Source of the DNA: JADKAV01 sp041393775
Lineage (GTDB): Bacteria; Actinomycetota; Actinomycetes; S36-B12; UBA10799
DNA: 64,000 nt
Reading direction: 5' to 3'
Assembly (NCBI GenBank): GCA_041393775.1
Contig: JAWKJM010000006.1
Coordinates: 62,001 to 126,000 of the forward strand
The notes under the pieces: generated by a model
The model's input: the letters and a program-made list of their open reading frames with translations, nothing else
Database searches by the model: none
Told to the model about the DNA's origin: nothing
Program-made: the position numbers and the translations under genes
Shown here: in pieces, positions 1 to 9,252 of the stretch
Layout of the letters: the number at the start of each line of letters is the position of its first letter
How positions within the stretch are numbered: the first letter of the stretch is position 1

Positions 1-780
1 TGGGTCGATGTCGGCGGCGTTCTCCGGCCAGATGACTGCATCCGGGGCGGGCTCGTCACCGAGTTGCACGGCGGCGGCGAGTTCGACCGTGGTGCGCTCG
101 TGATTGGTCAGCACCGCCAGCGGTCGCCCCAGGAAATCGATGCCGGGGCGCGGGACATTGCCTTGGACGACCGCCAACTGGCTCGACTCCGGCGTGTGAT
201 CGCTGGCAGTTCGCGGATGCACGCCGACGCCCACCAGGACGATCAGCGCCAGACCACCCACGGCAAGCACTGCGCTGCGGCCACCGGCCGCGATGAGCAG
301 CAGCAGGCAGCCGACCAGCCCCACCACCAGACTCAGCAGGGTCGCTCCCCCGAGTGTTACCCATCCGGTCAGGGGCGACTCGGGTTGTGAGAAGGCCAGT
401 CGCCCCCAGCCCAAGCCCCCCCAGGGAAAGCGCGACCGCAGCCATTCTTGCAGCACCCAGATCGCGGGGACTGCGACGAACCACCATGGACGATCCTGCA
501 CGAGGCTGATGCACCACGCCATGCCTGCGAACCATCCCGAGATCACCAGGGCAAGGGCCAACCAGGCGTCCCAGCCGAGCACGCTGAGCCAATGGAGCAG
601 TGGCAGGAAGAATGCCCAGCCGCACAACAGGCCGAGCAGGGCGGCCCGGCCCTGGGTCTGTCCTCGAACCGCCCAGATGAGCAATGCCACACCGAGCGGC
701 GCCGTCCACCACCACCCGACGGGTGGGAACGCCACGAACTGCAGCACACCAGCGAGCACTGCGAGTGCCGCAGACCTCAC
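1..780 (-). CDS. lnt: Apolipoprotein N-acyltransferase, C-terminus beyond the left edge
   Basis: Transfers the third acyl chain to the N-terminal cysteine of lipoproteins at the outer face of the cytoplasmic membrane. 260 residues are visible. Residues 1-190 form several hydrophobic membrane segments. From about residue 200 the nitrilase-like domain begins (LAVVQGNVPRPGIDFLGRP), and WPEN near residue 253 holds the catalytic Glu of the family's Glu-Lys-Cys triad. The Lys and Cys lie outside the window. The GTG start overlaps the stop of the upstream amidohydrolase-like gene by four bases (GTGA), which implies translational coupling and fixes the start. The pairing of an amidohydrolase gene with lnt is known from other actinomycetes. 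Confidence 0.93.
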   Translation of the reverse strand, partial: MRSAALAVLAGVLQFVAFPPVGWWWTAPLGVALLIWAVRGQTQGRAALLGLLCGWAFFLPLLHWLSVLGWDAWLALALVISGWFAGMAWCISLVQDRPWWFVAVPAIWVLQEWLRSRFPWGGLGWGRLAFSQPESPLTGWVTLGGATLLSLVVGLVGCLLLLIAAGGRSAVLAVGGLALIVLVGVGVHPRTASDHTPESSQLAVVQGNVPRPGIDFLGRPLAVLTNHERTTVELAAAVQLGDEPAPDAVIWPENAADIDP

Positions 781-1481
781 CCGGGCTCCCCCGCACGCCA
801 CACTGACCGGACCTCGGGCAGTCGATCCCCCGGGGCCAGCGGGGGCAGTCCCGGTGTCGCGGCGCGGGGATCGGTCGACCAGTTGCTGACGCGCTCGTCA
901 GGGGCTTCAACGACCAGATCAGTAACCGCCCACTGGACGAAAGTGGCTTGTGCGCCGACGTTCAGGACACCACGATCCGGATGACCGAGGATCCGCCAGG
1001 CGCCTCTGGTCAGCGCCGAGAAGGCGGCCCTCGGGCTCAGACGCTCTTGGGGCGCGACGTCGTACACCGCGGAGCGCACGGTCTCCCAGCCGCTCGGTTC
1101 GAGACGGTCCGGGACCAGAGCCGTCGGCACTCCGGCGGCGATGCGGGAGCGCAGCCGGCAAGGATCCCGGGGGACGACGGCCAGCGGCTGCTGGGCCGCG
1201 CGTTCCCAGGCTTGCGGCGCCCACCGGTCAGCGCGCGGGACTGGCGCACGCTCTGCGTGGAGGAATCCCTGATCGGGGTCCGGGTCATCGCTTCCGAGGT
1301 GCACGAAACCTGGAGCCAGCAGGTCGCCGCCGAGATCGACCACTCTGTCCACATCCGCGAGGTGGACCTGGGCCCCGGCGTCGGTGCCGATCCACGCGAC
1401 GACGTCGTCGTCGATCAGCATCGCTGTCGCGAAGCGCTCCGACATGGAGTACACATGGCCGGCGACCAGCAGGGTTCTCAC
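777..1481 (-). CDS. Amidohydrolase-like protein with a collapsed catalytic domain
   Basis: 234 residues. The N-terminus (LLVAGHVYSM, IDDDVVAWIG, LAPGFV) and the C-terminus (GVLNVGAQATFVQW, DLVVEAPDERV, STDPRAATPGLP) match the two halves of the small composite domain of actinobacterial amidohydrolases. The segment between them, which should be a metal-binding TIM barrel of 200 or more residues, is only about 130 residues. The His-x-His metal motif that normally follows PGFVD is replaced by HLGSDD. The enzyme is therefore probably inactive or has another role. The GTG start is chosen because a TACACT box lies 6 bases upstream (leaderless pattern). The gene is coupled to lnt through the GTGA overlap. 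No frameshift is seen. Confidence 0.7.
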   Translation of the reverse strand: MRTLLVAGHVYSMSERFATAMLIDDDVVAWIGTDAGAQVHLADVDRVVDLGGDLLAPGFVHLGSDDPDPDQGFLHAERAPVPRADRWAPQAWERAAQQPLAVVPRDPCRLRSRIAAGVPTALVPDRLEPSGWETVRSAVYDVAPQERLSPRAAFSALTRGAWRILGHPDRGVLNVGAQATFVQWAVTDLVVEAPDERVSNWSTDPRAATPGLPPLAPGDRLPEVRSVWRAGEPG

Positions 1482-1580
1482 ATCCGCAGTGTATTGAGCG
1501 ATGCCCGGGATACTGACGGTCCGGCGCCATGCTCGGCTCCCCCACGGCCGCGGGCCAGCGCTGGGCGCGAGGGACACGAT

Positions 1581-1693
1581 TGTGACGAAGTTGATGGCTC
1601 CTACCCCGTCGTGTTACGAAGGTGCGTGGTCCGCGGCCGTCCGACCGCGCACCTTCGTGACAATGCAGGGCCGACCCCCGCAACTTCGTCACA
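1581..1693. repeat. Nested palindromic intergenic repeat, family R1, copy 1
   Basis: Outer arms TGTGACGAAGTTG (1581-1593) and CAACTTCGTCACA (1681-1693) are perfect 13-bp inverted repeats. Inside lies a second pair, TTACGAAGGTGCG near 1614 and CGCACCTTCGTGAC near 1647. It lies between two minus-strand genes. Four more degenerate or full copies are in the window (7658, 10543, 38351, 44753). It may be a terminator, an RNA structure or a miniature mobile element; nothing here decides. Confidence 0.85.
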
Positions 1694-1716
1694 AAAGGCT
1701 CGTACGGATCTCCCGA

Positions 1717-2826
1717 TCAGTTCGTGAGCGCCCGCCCGATCACGAGCCGCTGAATCTCATTGGTGCCCTCGACGATCTGCAGCACCTTGGCCTCCCGCAT
1801 GTAACGCTCCACCGGGTAGTCCTCGACGTAACCGGCACCGCCCAACACCTGCACCGCGCTCGTGGTGACCGACATCGCCATGTCCGTGCAGAACAACTTC
1901 GCCATGGCCGCCTGCGTGGAGAACGGCTCGCCCCGGTCCCGGCGACCGGCCGCGTCGAGCAACAGTGCCCTGCCCGCTGCGATGCCGGTGGCCATGTCCG
2001 CCAGCGTGAAGGAGACCCCTTCGAACATGGCGATCGGCTTGTTGAACTGCTCCCGCTGCGTGGAGTACTCGACTGCGACATCCAGTGCCGCTTGCGCCAG
2101 ACCGACGGCGCATGCCGCGATCCCCAGCCGTCCCGAGTCGAGGGCGTTCAGGGCGATCCGGAAGCCCGAGCCTTCAGGACCCAGTCGGCGAGCGGCAGGG
2201 ACCCGGACCTCGTCCAGGATCACCTGTGCCGTCACCGATCCCCGCATCCCCATCTTGCGTTCGGGAGGCGCCGCCGAAACTCCGCTTGTGTCGCCTGGGA
2301 CCAGGAACGCGGTGATGCCCGCAGTGCGGTCTGGCGAGGTGCGGGTCATGACTGTATAGAAATCAGCCACTCCCCCGTGCGTGATCCAGGCCTTCGTCCC
2401 ATTGATCAGGTATTCGTCGCCGTCGGCCACCGCCGATGTGGTCAGCCCGGCGGCGTCCGAGCCGGATTGTGGCTCGGACAGGCAGTACGCACCGAGCAGA
2501 TCGCCCCCCACCATGGCGGGCAACCAGGCGTCGCGTTGCTCGTCGGTGCCGGCCGTGGCCAGCGCATGACAGGACAAGGTGTGCACGCTGACACCGAGCG
2601 CCACCGTCAACCAGCGCCGTGCCAGCGATTCGAGGACCTGCAGGTAGTCGGTGTAGCCGACCTCCGCCCCGCCCCATCGCTGGGAGTAGGGCAGTCCCAG
2701 CAGCCCGGACCGCCCCAGTGTCCGGAAGACGTCGCGCGGAAACTGGGCTTCCCGTTCGGAGCGGTCGACGATGGGTTCGAGTTCCCGGCGGCCCAATTCC
2801 TCGGTCAGTTCGAGCAACTCGTTCAT
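1717..2826 (-). CDS. Acyl-CoA dehydrogenase
   Basis: FAD-dependent alpha,beta-dehydrogenation of an acyl-CoA, as in fatty acid or branched-chain amino acid breakdown. The 369 residues follow the usual order: helical N-terminal domain, central beta domain (YCLSEPQSGSDAAG, the FAD-binding signature, about residues 112-125; then INGTKAWITHGG) and C-terminal helical domain. EGTNEIQR near the C-terminus carries the catalytic Glu of short- and medium-chain enzymes. The substrate cannot be told from the sequence. The ATG overlaps the stop of the upstream M24 peptidase gene by four bases (ATGA), so the two are translated as a pair. Confidence 0.92.
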   Translation of the reverse strand: MNELLELTEELGRRELEPIVDRSEREAQFPRDVFRTLGRSGLLGLPYSQRWGGAEVGYTDYLQVLESLARRWLTVALGVSVHTLSCHALATAGTDEQRDAWLPAMVGGDLLGAYCLSEPQSGSDAAGLTTSAVADGDEYLINGTKAWITHGGVADFYTVMTRTSPDRTAGITAFLVPGDTSGVSAAPPERKMGMRGSVTAQVILDEVRVPAARRLGPEGSGFRIALNALDSGRLGIAACAVGLAQAALDVAVEYSTQREQFNKPIAMFEGVSFTLADMATGIAAGRALLLDAAGRRDRGEPFSTQAAMAKLFCTDMAMSVTTSAVQVLGGAGYVEDYPVERYMREAKVLQIVEGTNEIQRLVIGRALTN

Positions 2827-3938
2827 GCGACGACCACCATCTCGTGGGGGCGGTTGTTGCAGCTCACGTGTCCATCCTCCGTGCAGACGACGATGTCCTC
2901 GATCCGGGCACCGTGCGAACCGGCCCGGTAGACGCCCGGCTCGATGCTGAACGCCATACCGGGCTCCAACTGCCTGTCGTTGCCCGCCACGATGTACGGC
3001 TCCTCATGCGTCTCCAACCCGATACCGTGGCCCGTCCGGTGGATGAAGAACTCCGCCAGCCCCGCCTCGGCCAGGTGGTCCCGGGCGACCGCATCCACGG
3101 ACTCGCACGTGATCCCGGGTCGCACGGACCGCACTGCTTCTGCCTGCGCCTCGCGCAGGATCTCGAACTCCTCGCGGATGCGGGCAGCGGGCTCCCCCAA
3201 ACTGTACATTCGCGTCGAATCACTGCAGTAGCCGTCGGGCATGGACCCCCCGATGTCGACGACGACCGTGTCGCCGGACTCCAACGTGCGATCGGACAGT
3301 TCGTGGTGTGGGCTGGCGCCGTTGGGACCGGAAGCGACGATGACGAAGTCCACGGTTGCGTGACCGGCCTCCAGGATCGAGTCGGCGATGTCGGCGCCCA
3401 CCTCGCGCTCCGTACGCCCGGGCCGCAGGAACTGTGAGACCTGCGCATGGACGTAGTCGATGGCGGCACCGGCATGGACCAATGATGCGACCTCGGACGC
3501 CGATTTGCGCATGCGCAACTCTTGTATCAGCGAACCGGCCGCCTGCTGATGGACGCCTGGCATGGCATCGCGCAGAGCAAGTACCTTGACCGCCCACATA
3601 TGGTCATCGACGGCGACCTGAGTAGCCCCGGGGATCAGGGATGCTGTGAGCGAGAACGCATCGTCGGTCTCCTGCCAGGCCAGGACCTCCACGTCGAGTC
3701 CCGCCAGCGGGCTGGCAAGCGCGGCCGGAACCTCCAGCGCTGGAACGATGATGCGGCATTCGCCGGACGCCGGAACCACCAAGCACGTGAGCCGTTCCAG
3801 CGGAATCGCTTCGTACCCGGTCAGGTATCGAAGGTCCGGCCCAGGAGACACGAGCAGCGCATCCAGGCCAGCTGCCCGGACTGCCTCGGACGTGCGATTC
3901 AACCGGTCTTTGAGATCTGCGATATCCGAACTGCTCAC
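2823..3938 (-). CDS. M24B-family metallopeptidase (Xaa-Pro dipeptidase/aminopeptidase type)
   Basis: Cleaves N-terminal residues next to proline, in the cytoplasm. 371 residues: an N-terminal creatinase-like domain (LDALLVSPGPDLRYLTGYE) and a C-terminal pita-bread domain with the dinuclear metal ligands in order: Asp in VVVDIGG, Asp in CSDSTRMYSLG, His in HRTGHGIGLETHE, Glu in FSIEPGVY and Glu in ARIEDIVV. It corresponds in position to M. tuberculosis pepE (Rv2089c), also beside a 5'-3' exonuclease and helY. The GTG start at 3938 is preferred over longer frames because a TAGTCT box lies 7 bases upstream and the divergent exonuclease starts 20 bases away. Confidence 0.9.
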   Translation of the reverse strand: MSSSDIADLKDRLNRTSEAVRAAGLDALLVSPGPDLRYLTGYEAIPLERLTCLVVPASGECRIIVPALEVPAALASPLAGLDVEVLAWQETDDAFSLTASLIPGATQVAVDDHMWAVKVLALRDAMPGVHQQAAGSLIQELRMRKSASEVASLVHAGAAIDYVHAQVSQFLRPGRTEREVGADIADSILEAGHATVDFVIVASGPNGASPHHELSDRTLESGDTVVVDIGGSMPDGYCSDSTRMYSLGEPAARIREEFEILREAQAEAVRSVRPGITCESVDAVARDHLAEAGLAEFFIHRTGHGIGLETHEEPYIVAGNDRQLEPGMAFSIEPGVYRAGSHGARIEDIVVCTEDGHVSCNNRPHEMVVVA

Positions 3939-3957
3939 GCCTGCGAGACTACTGCCT

Positions 3958-4875
3958 GTGCCAGGTCCTCTCATGCTGCTGGATACCGCCTCCTTGTACT
4001 TCCGTGCGTTCTTCGGGGTGCCCGATACCCGCAAGTCTGCCCACGCACCGCCGACGAACGCGGCCAGCGGCCTGCTGGACATGATCGCCCGGCTGATCAG
4101 GGAGCATCGACCGGGGGCTGTCATCGCTTGCTGGGACGACGACTGGCGCCCGCAGTTCCGGGTCGATCTGATCTCCAGTTACAAGGAGCATCGTGTTGCC
4201 ACCGGCCAGCAGGGGGAAAAGGTGCCGGACGCCCTCCAAGAACAGATCCCGCTCATCGAGGCACTGCTGGTGGCGGTGGGAATCCCCCCGGTCGGGGTTG
4301 CCGGGCACGAGGCCGATGACGTAATCGGCACCTATGCCACGCAGTCGAAAGGGCCGGTCGACGTTGTAACCGGTGACCGGGACCTGTTCCAGCTGATCGA
4401 TGACCGAAGGCGGGTGCGGGTGCTCTACACCGCACGCGGCATCGCCCGCCTAGAGATCGTGAACTCCGGCTACGTGGTCGACAAGTACGGTGTCCGACCC
4501 GATCAATACGCGGACATGGCAGCTCTACGTGGGGACCCGAGCGACGGTCTTCCCGGTGTCGCCGGTATCGGCGAAAAGACCGCTGCTTCGCTTCTGCGCA
4601 AGTACGAGGATCTGGCCGGGGTCCGGCACGCGGTCGAGATCGCGGATCCCGGTTTGTCGCCGCGACTGCTCGCCTCCCTACGCGCGGCCGACGACTACCT
4701 GGACCGTGCGCCGACGGTCGTGCAGGTCGCGACGCAGTTGCCGGTACCACCGGCCCCAGCCGGGTATGCGCAGCCCGACATGGAACTCCTGGATGCGATC
4801 GGCACCGAGTTCGGCATAGCCAGTTCGATCACCAGAATCGTGCAGGCCATCGCCGATCAGACCTCAGAGGAGTAG
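3958..4875 (+). CDS. 5'-3' exonuclease, PolA N-terminal/FEN type
   Basis: Structure-specific 5' nuclease for flap and RNA-primer removal. 305 residues with no polymerase domain. A PIN-like nuclease core has acidic residues in LLDTASLYFRAFFG, GHEADDVIGT and VTGDRDLFQLID. A helix-hairpin-helix region follows (LRGDPSDGLPGVAGIGEKTA). It is the counterpart of Rv2090. An ATG at 3973 is an alternative start. It is divergent from the M24 peptidase with 19 bp between them. Its last 19 bases overlap the convergent 3' end of helY. Confidence 0.9.
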   Translation: MPGPLMLLDTASLYFRAFFGVPDTRKSAHAPPTNAASGLLDMIARLIREHRPGAVIACWDDDWRPQFRVDLISSYKEHRVATGQQGEKVPDALQEQIPLIEALLVAVGIPPVGVAGHEADDVIGTYATQSKGPVDVVTGDRDLFQLIDDRRRVRVLYTARGIARLEIVNSGYVVDKYGVRPDQYADMAALRGDPSDGLPGVAGIGEKTAASLLRKYEDLAGVRHAVEIADPGLSPRLLASLRAADDYLDRAPTVVQVATQLPVPPAPAGYAQPDMELLDAIGTEFGIASSITRIVQAIADQTSEE

Positions 4876-7577
4876 TCGACGACACCGCGCCGCAACTGGT
4901 CGGCTGCGGCGGCAGCCACCTCGCGCACAGGGTCGTTCGCCGGTGCCGCGCTGGCGACCTGGCCCAATGCGTCGATCACCTGCTTGCACCAGCGCACGAA
5001 GTCCCCGGCCGGCAGATCGCTGCCCGCGAGCACCGCCGACAACGACTTGCCGTTTGCCCACTGATACGCCGCCCAGCAGAAGCCGAGGTCGGGTTCCGGG
5101 GCAGGACTGACCTTGAACTCCGTCTCAAGGGCCTCGATCGACGCCCATATGTGCACCTGTTCGGCCAGGACGTCACGGACCCGGCCATGGGGCAACCGGG
5201 GTACCTGCTCCTCGTCCGTACGTGCCTGGAAGACCAAAGCGGCCACACAGGCTGCGAGTTCGGGCGGACTCAACTCCTGCCAGATGCCATTGCGCAAGCA
5301 CTGCGCGATCACCAGCGACCGGTCTGTGTAGAGCCGGCCCAACATCCTTCCCGCGGTCGTCACCGTCAACTCCTCGCCATCGGCGTCGAGGTAGTCCAGT
5401 TCCACGAGGACCGCACACACTTGGTCGAACTGGCGAGCGATCGTGTTAGTGCGACCGTTGACCCGGCGGTTCAGGGACTCGTTCTCTCGCTGCAGTTTCG
5501 CTGCGCGCTCGGCCCAACGGGCATGCAACTCCCGGTCGTTGCACCCGTGGCAGGGGTGCTTGCGCAGCCGCGCGCGCAACCGTGCGATCTGCACGTCATT
5601 GGCGTTGTCGCGCACTCGTGGGGAGCGCACCTGGGTGTCCCTGCCAGACAACTCCCGTAGCCTCGCCGACAGCGCCTTGCGGGAGTTCGCGCTGCGCGGG
5701 TGGAAGTCCTGCGGGATCCTGATCCGGTCCACGACCACCACCGGGGCAGGGAAGTCCGTGGCGCTCAGACGGCGGACCTGCCGATCGACCGTGAGGACCT
5801 GCGGGCGGGGTTCCCCTGATGCGTCGAGTCCCGCATCCAGCACCACGGCCAGTCCTGAACGACGGCCGGTGGGGATTGGGATCACGTCACCAGGGGCGAG
5901 TCTTTCCAGTGATTGGGCGGCGTGCTGCCGGGTGAGCCGCGCAGACTCCCGCGACGTGCTCTTCTCCAACTGCGACAGTTCCTGGCGGATCGTCGCATAC
6001 TCGCCGAAGTCGCCGAGATGGCAGTGCATCGACTCCTGGTATCCGGCGATCACCTGCTCGTTGCGTTTGATGGTGGCGGCCAGGCCCACCACGGACTGGT
6101 CGCTCTGATACTGGGCGAACGAGGTCTCGAGGATCTCCCGGGCGATCCGGCGTCCCACCCGCCGGACCAGATTCACCGCCATGTTGTACGTGGGGCGGAA
6201 CGACGAGCGCAATGGATAGGTGCGGGTTGATGCGAGCCCGGCCAGGTGGGACGGCTGGACGCTCGGGCCCCACAGCACGACCGCGTGTCCTTCGACGTCG
6301 ATCCCCCGGCGACCGGCGCGACCTGTGAGCTGGGTGTACTCCCCCGGTGTGATGTCGGCGTGCGTCTGCCCGTTCCACTTGACGAGTCGTTCCAGCACTA
6401 CCGTGCGGGCGGGCATGTTGATCCCCAGCGCCAGCGTCTCGGTGGCGAAGACCACCTTGAGCAGGGCAGCCTGGAACAGTTCCTCGACAACCTCCTTGAA
6501 GATGGGCAGCATCCCTGCGTGGTGGGCTGCGATCCCTCGTTGCAGCGCATCCGAGAAGTCACTGAAGCCGACGGCGAGCAGATCCGCCTCCGGGATCACC
6601 GAGCAACGGTCGGTGACGACTTGGGCGATCCGATGGCGCTCGTCGGGCGAGGTCAGGCGTGCACCGCTGTCGGCCAGCAGACTCACCGCAGCCTCTGTGC
6701 CGGCACGCGAGAAGATGAAGTAGATCGCCGGCAACAGCTCGGAGACTTCGAGCCGGTCGACCACTTCGATGCGCGATGGGGTGCGCAACGGCCGGGGCCG
6801 TTTGCCCGCCTTACCCGGTCGCTGCCGCCCACTGCTGCGGGGGGTGCGCTGGCCTTCACGGCTGAGTCGCTGCAGTTCCGGGTTGACCTGCCGCTGATCG
6901 TCATCGGTGAACAGGTCGTAGAGCCTGCCGTTGACCATGACCTGCTGCCACAGCGGGACCGGCCGATGCTCCTCCAGCACGACCTGGGTGTCCCCGCGCA
7001 CCGTCGCCATCCATGCCCCGAACTCCTCCACGTTGCTCACGGTCGCCGACAACGCCGCGATGGCCACGGACTCCGGCAGTTGGATGATCAGTTCCTCCCA
7101 CACGGCGCCTCGTTCGCGGTCGGCCAGGTAGTGCACCTCGTCGAGAACAACGAAACCCAGGCCCGTGAGATCCGAAGATGCTTCGTAGACCATGTTGCGC
7201 AATACCTCGGTCGTCATCACGACGGTCGGGGCGTGGCCGTTGATCGAGACGTCGCCGGTCAGCAGTCCCACTTCTGTCTCACCGTAGAGGCCGACGAGGT
7301 CACGGTACTTCTGGTTCGACAGCGCCTTGATCGGAGTGGTGTAGAAGGCTTTGCGCCCAGTCGCTCGCGCGAGGTGGATAGCGTACTCCCCCACCACTGT
7401 CTTGCCACTGCCCGTCGGGGCGGCGACCAACACATCCCGCCCGGAATCCAGCGCCTCGCAGGCCTCGATCTGGAAGTCGTCGAGGGCGAAGTCGTACAGG
7501 TCCCGGAAGGCTGCCAGATGCTCGCTGGCCCGGGACCGTCTGCGGGCCGCCGAATACCGCTGTGCAGGCGTGGCCAT
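4857..7577 (-). CDS. helY: Ski2/Mtr4-like DEAD/DEAH-box helicase HelY
   Basis: ATP-dependent RNA/DNA helicase, 906 residues, typical for actinobacterial HelY. Visible motifs: Walker A APTGSGKT (about residues 53-60), motif II DEVH in VVLDEVHYLADRERG, motif III ALSATVSN, and in the second RecA domain HHAGMLPIFKEVVEELF and the Q-TGRAGRRGID motif VI. A long C-terminal region follows, with a Cys pair in HPCHGCNDREL. The ATG is preceded by TAGTGT at 6 bases (leaderless pattern). It lies last in the conserved tatA-tatC-helY string known from Mycobacterium (Rv2092c-Rv2094c), here separated from the upstream gene by 771 bp of repeats. Confidence 0.95.
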   Translation of the reverse strand: MATPAQRYSAARRRSRASEHLAAFRDLYDFALDDFQIEACEALDSGRDVLVAAPTGSGKTVVGEYAIHLARATGRKAFYTTPIKALSNQKYRDLVGLYGETEVGLLTGDVSINGHAPTVVMTTEVLRNMVYEASSDLTGLGFVVLDEVHYLADRERGAVWEELIIQLPESVAIAALSATVSNVEEFGAWMATVRGDTQVVLEEHRPVPLWQQVMVNGRLYDLFTDDDQRQVNPELQRLSREGQRTPRSSGRQRPGKAGKRPRPLRTPSRIEVVDRLEVSELLPAIYFIFSRAGTEAAVSLLADSGARLTSPDERHRIAQVVTDRCSVIPEADLLAVGFSDFSDALQRGIAAHHAGMLPIFKEVVEELFQAALLKVVFATETLALGINMPARTVVLERLVKWNGQTHADITPGEYTQLTGRAGRRGIDVEGHAVVLWGPSVQPSHLAGLASTRTYPLRSSFRPTYNMAVNLVRRVGRRIAREILETSFAQYQSDQSVVGLAATIKRNEQVIAGYQESMHCHLGDFGEYATIRQELSQLEKSTSRESARLTRQHAAQSLERLAPGDVIPIPTGRRSGLAVVLDAGLDASGEPRPQVLTVDRQVRRLSATDFPAPVVVVDRIRIPQDFHPRSANSRKALSARLRELSGRDTQVRSPRVRDNANDVQIARLRARLRKHPCHGCNDRELHARWAERAAKLQRENESLNRRVNGRTNTIARQFDQVCAVLVELDYLDADGEELTVTTAGRMLGRLYTDRSLVIAQCLRNGIWQELSPPELAACVAALVFQARTDEEQVPRLPHGRVRDVLAEQVHIWASIEALETEFKVSPAPEPDLGFCWAAYQWANGKSLSAVLAGSDLPAGDFVRWCKQVIDALGQVASAAPANDPVREVAAAAADQLRRGVVDYSSEV

Positions 7578-7657
7578 ACCTGAACACTACGGTGTCGTGC
7601 GGGTATTGCGGCGCTGCGTCGGCCCGCTGATATGCGCACGGGAACACGCCGGGGTAG

Positions 7658-7776
7658 TTGTCACCAAGGTGCGGGCATCAGGAAGCACTCTGTTACGAAG
7701 TTGGGCGCTACACGCCGGTCCCGCCCCGCACCTGCGTCACAACTCGTCTCCAGCGCCCTGCACCTTCGTCAGAAGG
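7658..7776. repeat. Intergenic repeat family R1, copy 2, degenerate
   Basis: Same elements as copy 1 in shuffled, decayed form: TCACCAAGGTGCG, TGTTACGAAGTTG, CGCACCTGCGTCACAA and TGCACCTTCGTCAG. The arms no longer pair perfectly. It lies between helY and the diacylglycerol-kinase-like gene, together with family R2. Confidence 0.65.
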
Positions 7777-7917
7777 ACGTGGTTGGGGCGACTGACGGTC
7801 ATGTCTGGCGGGGCCTGTCGTCGCGCGGAGGGCATTGTGCCGCCGCTTCGGCCGGGGAAGGGCGAGGTCTGGGCGCCGGCGGACCCGGGGCTCGCGTGTT
7901 CCCTTCCGTCATCCGCA

Positions 7918-8220
7918 GCAGTAGCCGGCCGCGGCGTTCAGGCGGGGAAATACCGGGCGGAAACCGCTCGGGTTAGAGAACGTGCACGAGGTTAGAGAAG
8001 CCACGCGTGCGTTCACTAACCTCGTGCACGACCTCTAACCTCGCGACCATTCTCTAACCTCGCGGCCCACTCCTGCCGCTACCGAGTACACCAGCCATTT
8101 TCGGACTAGAGAACGGGCACGACGTTAGAGAAGCCACACGTGCGTTCTCTGACCTCGTGCGCATTCTCTAACCTCGCGGCCAACTCCTGCGGCTACCGAG
8201 TACCCCAGCCGCTTGCGGAC
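7918..8220. repeat. Intergenic hairpin repeat family R2, copy 1, two tandem units
   Basis: Begins with a GC-rich module (GCGGCGTTCAGGCGGGGAAA). A hairpin follows at 7971-8040, whose core arms are GTGCACGAGGTTAGAGAA and its complement with one mismatch, around a 12-base loop. Then come single TTCTCTAACCTCG motifs, and a second partial unit at 8106-8190. It fills most of the 771-bp gap between helY (7577) and the next gene (8349); no coding sequence is visible there. Confidence 0.9.
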
Positions 8221-8348
8221 CGTTCCGGTAGGTGTTCTGACCGCTTCTGGGCCCAATCCAAGCGGGGCTAACGCGAACGCCACCATGTCCAGGACGACCG
8301 GGAATCAAGCGCGCGGAGCGGACTTCCGGGCTTCCGGGCCGCGCGAGG

Positions 8349-9242
8349 TTAAGCCACCGGAGCGAACACCCGGAGCCCCCGCGACACCACACGGACGTCA
8401 ACCGGCAGCGGGCCGACCCGCTCGCCGTCGGCGTACGCGGTCTGGCCCGGCGCCTCGACCCGGACCCTGGATCCGCGCATGGTCCGCACCGTCGGGTGGT
8501 TGACGTGGGTTCCTTTGAAGACGCTCGGAAAGATCCTCAGGAATGTCAACTTGCCGGTGCTCGCGAGGAATGTCAGATCCAACTGACCGTCGTCCAGAAC
8601 TGCAGCTGGACACACCCGCATCCCCCCGCCGTACGACGGCCCATTGCCGAGCGCGAGCATCATCCCCGTCTCATGGCTCGTTGCGTCGTCCACGGTGATC
8701 GTGAACTCCACGGGTTTGAAGACACCGAGCTCGGCGACGGTCGCCACCAGATAGCGCGATTGACCCGAGGGCCACCTCATGGTGTTGGCCCGTTCAGTGA
8801 CTTCCGAGTCGAAGCCGACACTCATCACCGCCAGGTAGGCGCGCTCGACCCCATCGGCGGCATTGATGACGGCGTAGTCGATGCTCCGGGTACGCCCATC
8901 GGCGATCACATCGGCGGCCGCCCCCGGATCACCCCTGGGAAGGTCAAGTGCCCGGGCTATGTCGTCGCCGGTACCCACCGGAATGATCCCCAACGCGGTG
9001 TTGGTGCCGTAAACGGCCTGCAGCGCCAAATGCACCGTGCCGTCGCCGCCACACGCGATCAAGGCATCGGTCCCGTCGGCCACGGCCTGCCTGGCCAACT
9101 GCAGGCTCTCCCGCTCATCGGCACCTTCGAGCACCGCGACCTTCGCGCCGCGTTCGCGAAGCCGGGCGACCGCGATGGGCGCGTTCTTGGCGCTGCGGCC
9201 CTTGCCGGAGGTCGGATTGATCAGGATCGCGGCGTTGAGCAC
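8349..9242 (-). CDS. Diacylglycerol kinase-like lipid kinase (DAGK catalytic domain)
   Basis: Probably phosphorylates diacylglycerol or another lipid alcohol at the membrane. 297 residues with the family motifs ILINPTSGKG at the N-terminus, ACGGDGTVH (nucleotide-binding GGDGT) near residue 60-70 and IPVGTGDDIAR, then the beta-sandwich C-terminal domain ending in YADGERVGPLPVDV. The GTG start lies 10 bases after the tatC stop, so it is probably the third gene of a tatA-tatC transcription unit. Similar genes stand between tatC and helY in other actinomycetes. Confidence 0.88.
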   Translation of the reverse strand: MLNAAILINPTSGKGRSAKNAPIAVARLRERGAKVAVLEGADERESLQLARQAVADGTDALIACGGDGTVHLALQAVYGTNTALGIIPVGTGDDIARALDLPRGDPGAAADVIADGRTRSIDYAVINAADGVERAYLAVMSVGFDSEVTERANTMRWPSGQSRYLVATVAELGVFKPVEFTITVDDATSHETGMMLALGNGPSYGGGMRVCPAAVLDDGQLDLTFLASTGKLTFLRIFPSVFKGTHVNHPTVRTMRGSRVRVEAPGQTAYADGERVGPLPVDVRVVSRGLRVFAPVA

Positions 9243-9252
9243 GCGGATCAGG

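Noticed and set aside
56..910. 284-codon minus-strand frame at the left end
   Set aside because: Arg/Pro-rich shadow of lnt and the amidohydrolase-like gene, which read coherently in another frame.
7918..8220. CRISPR array
   Set aside because: The repeated motifs are inverted and unevenly spaced, without unique spacers or cas genes.
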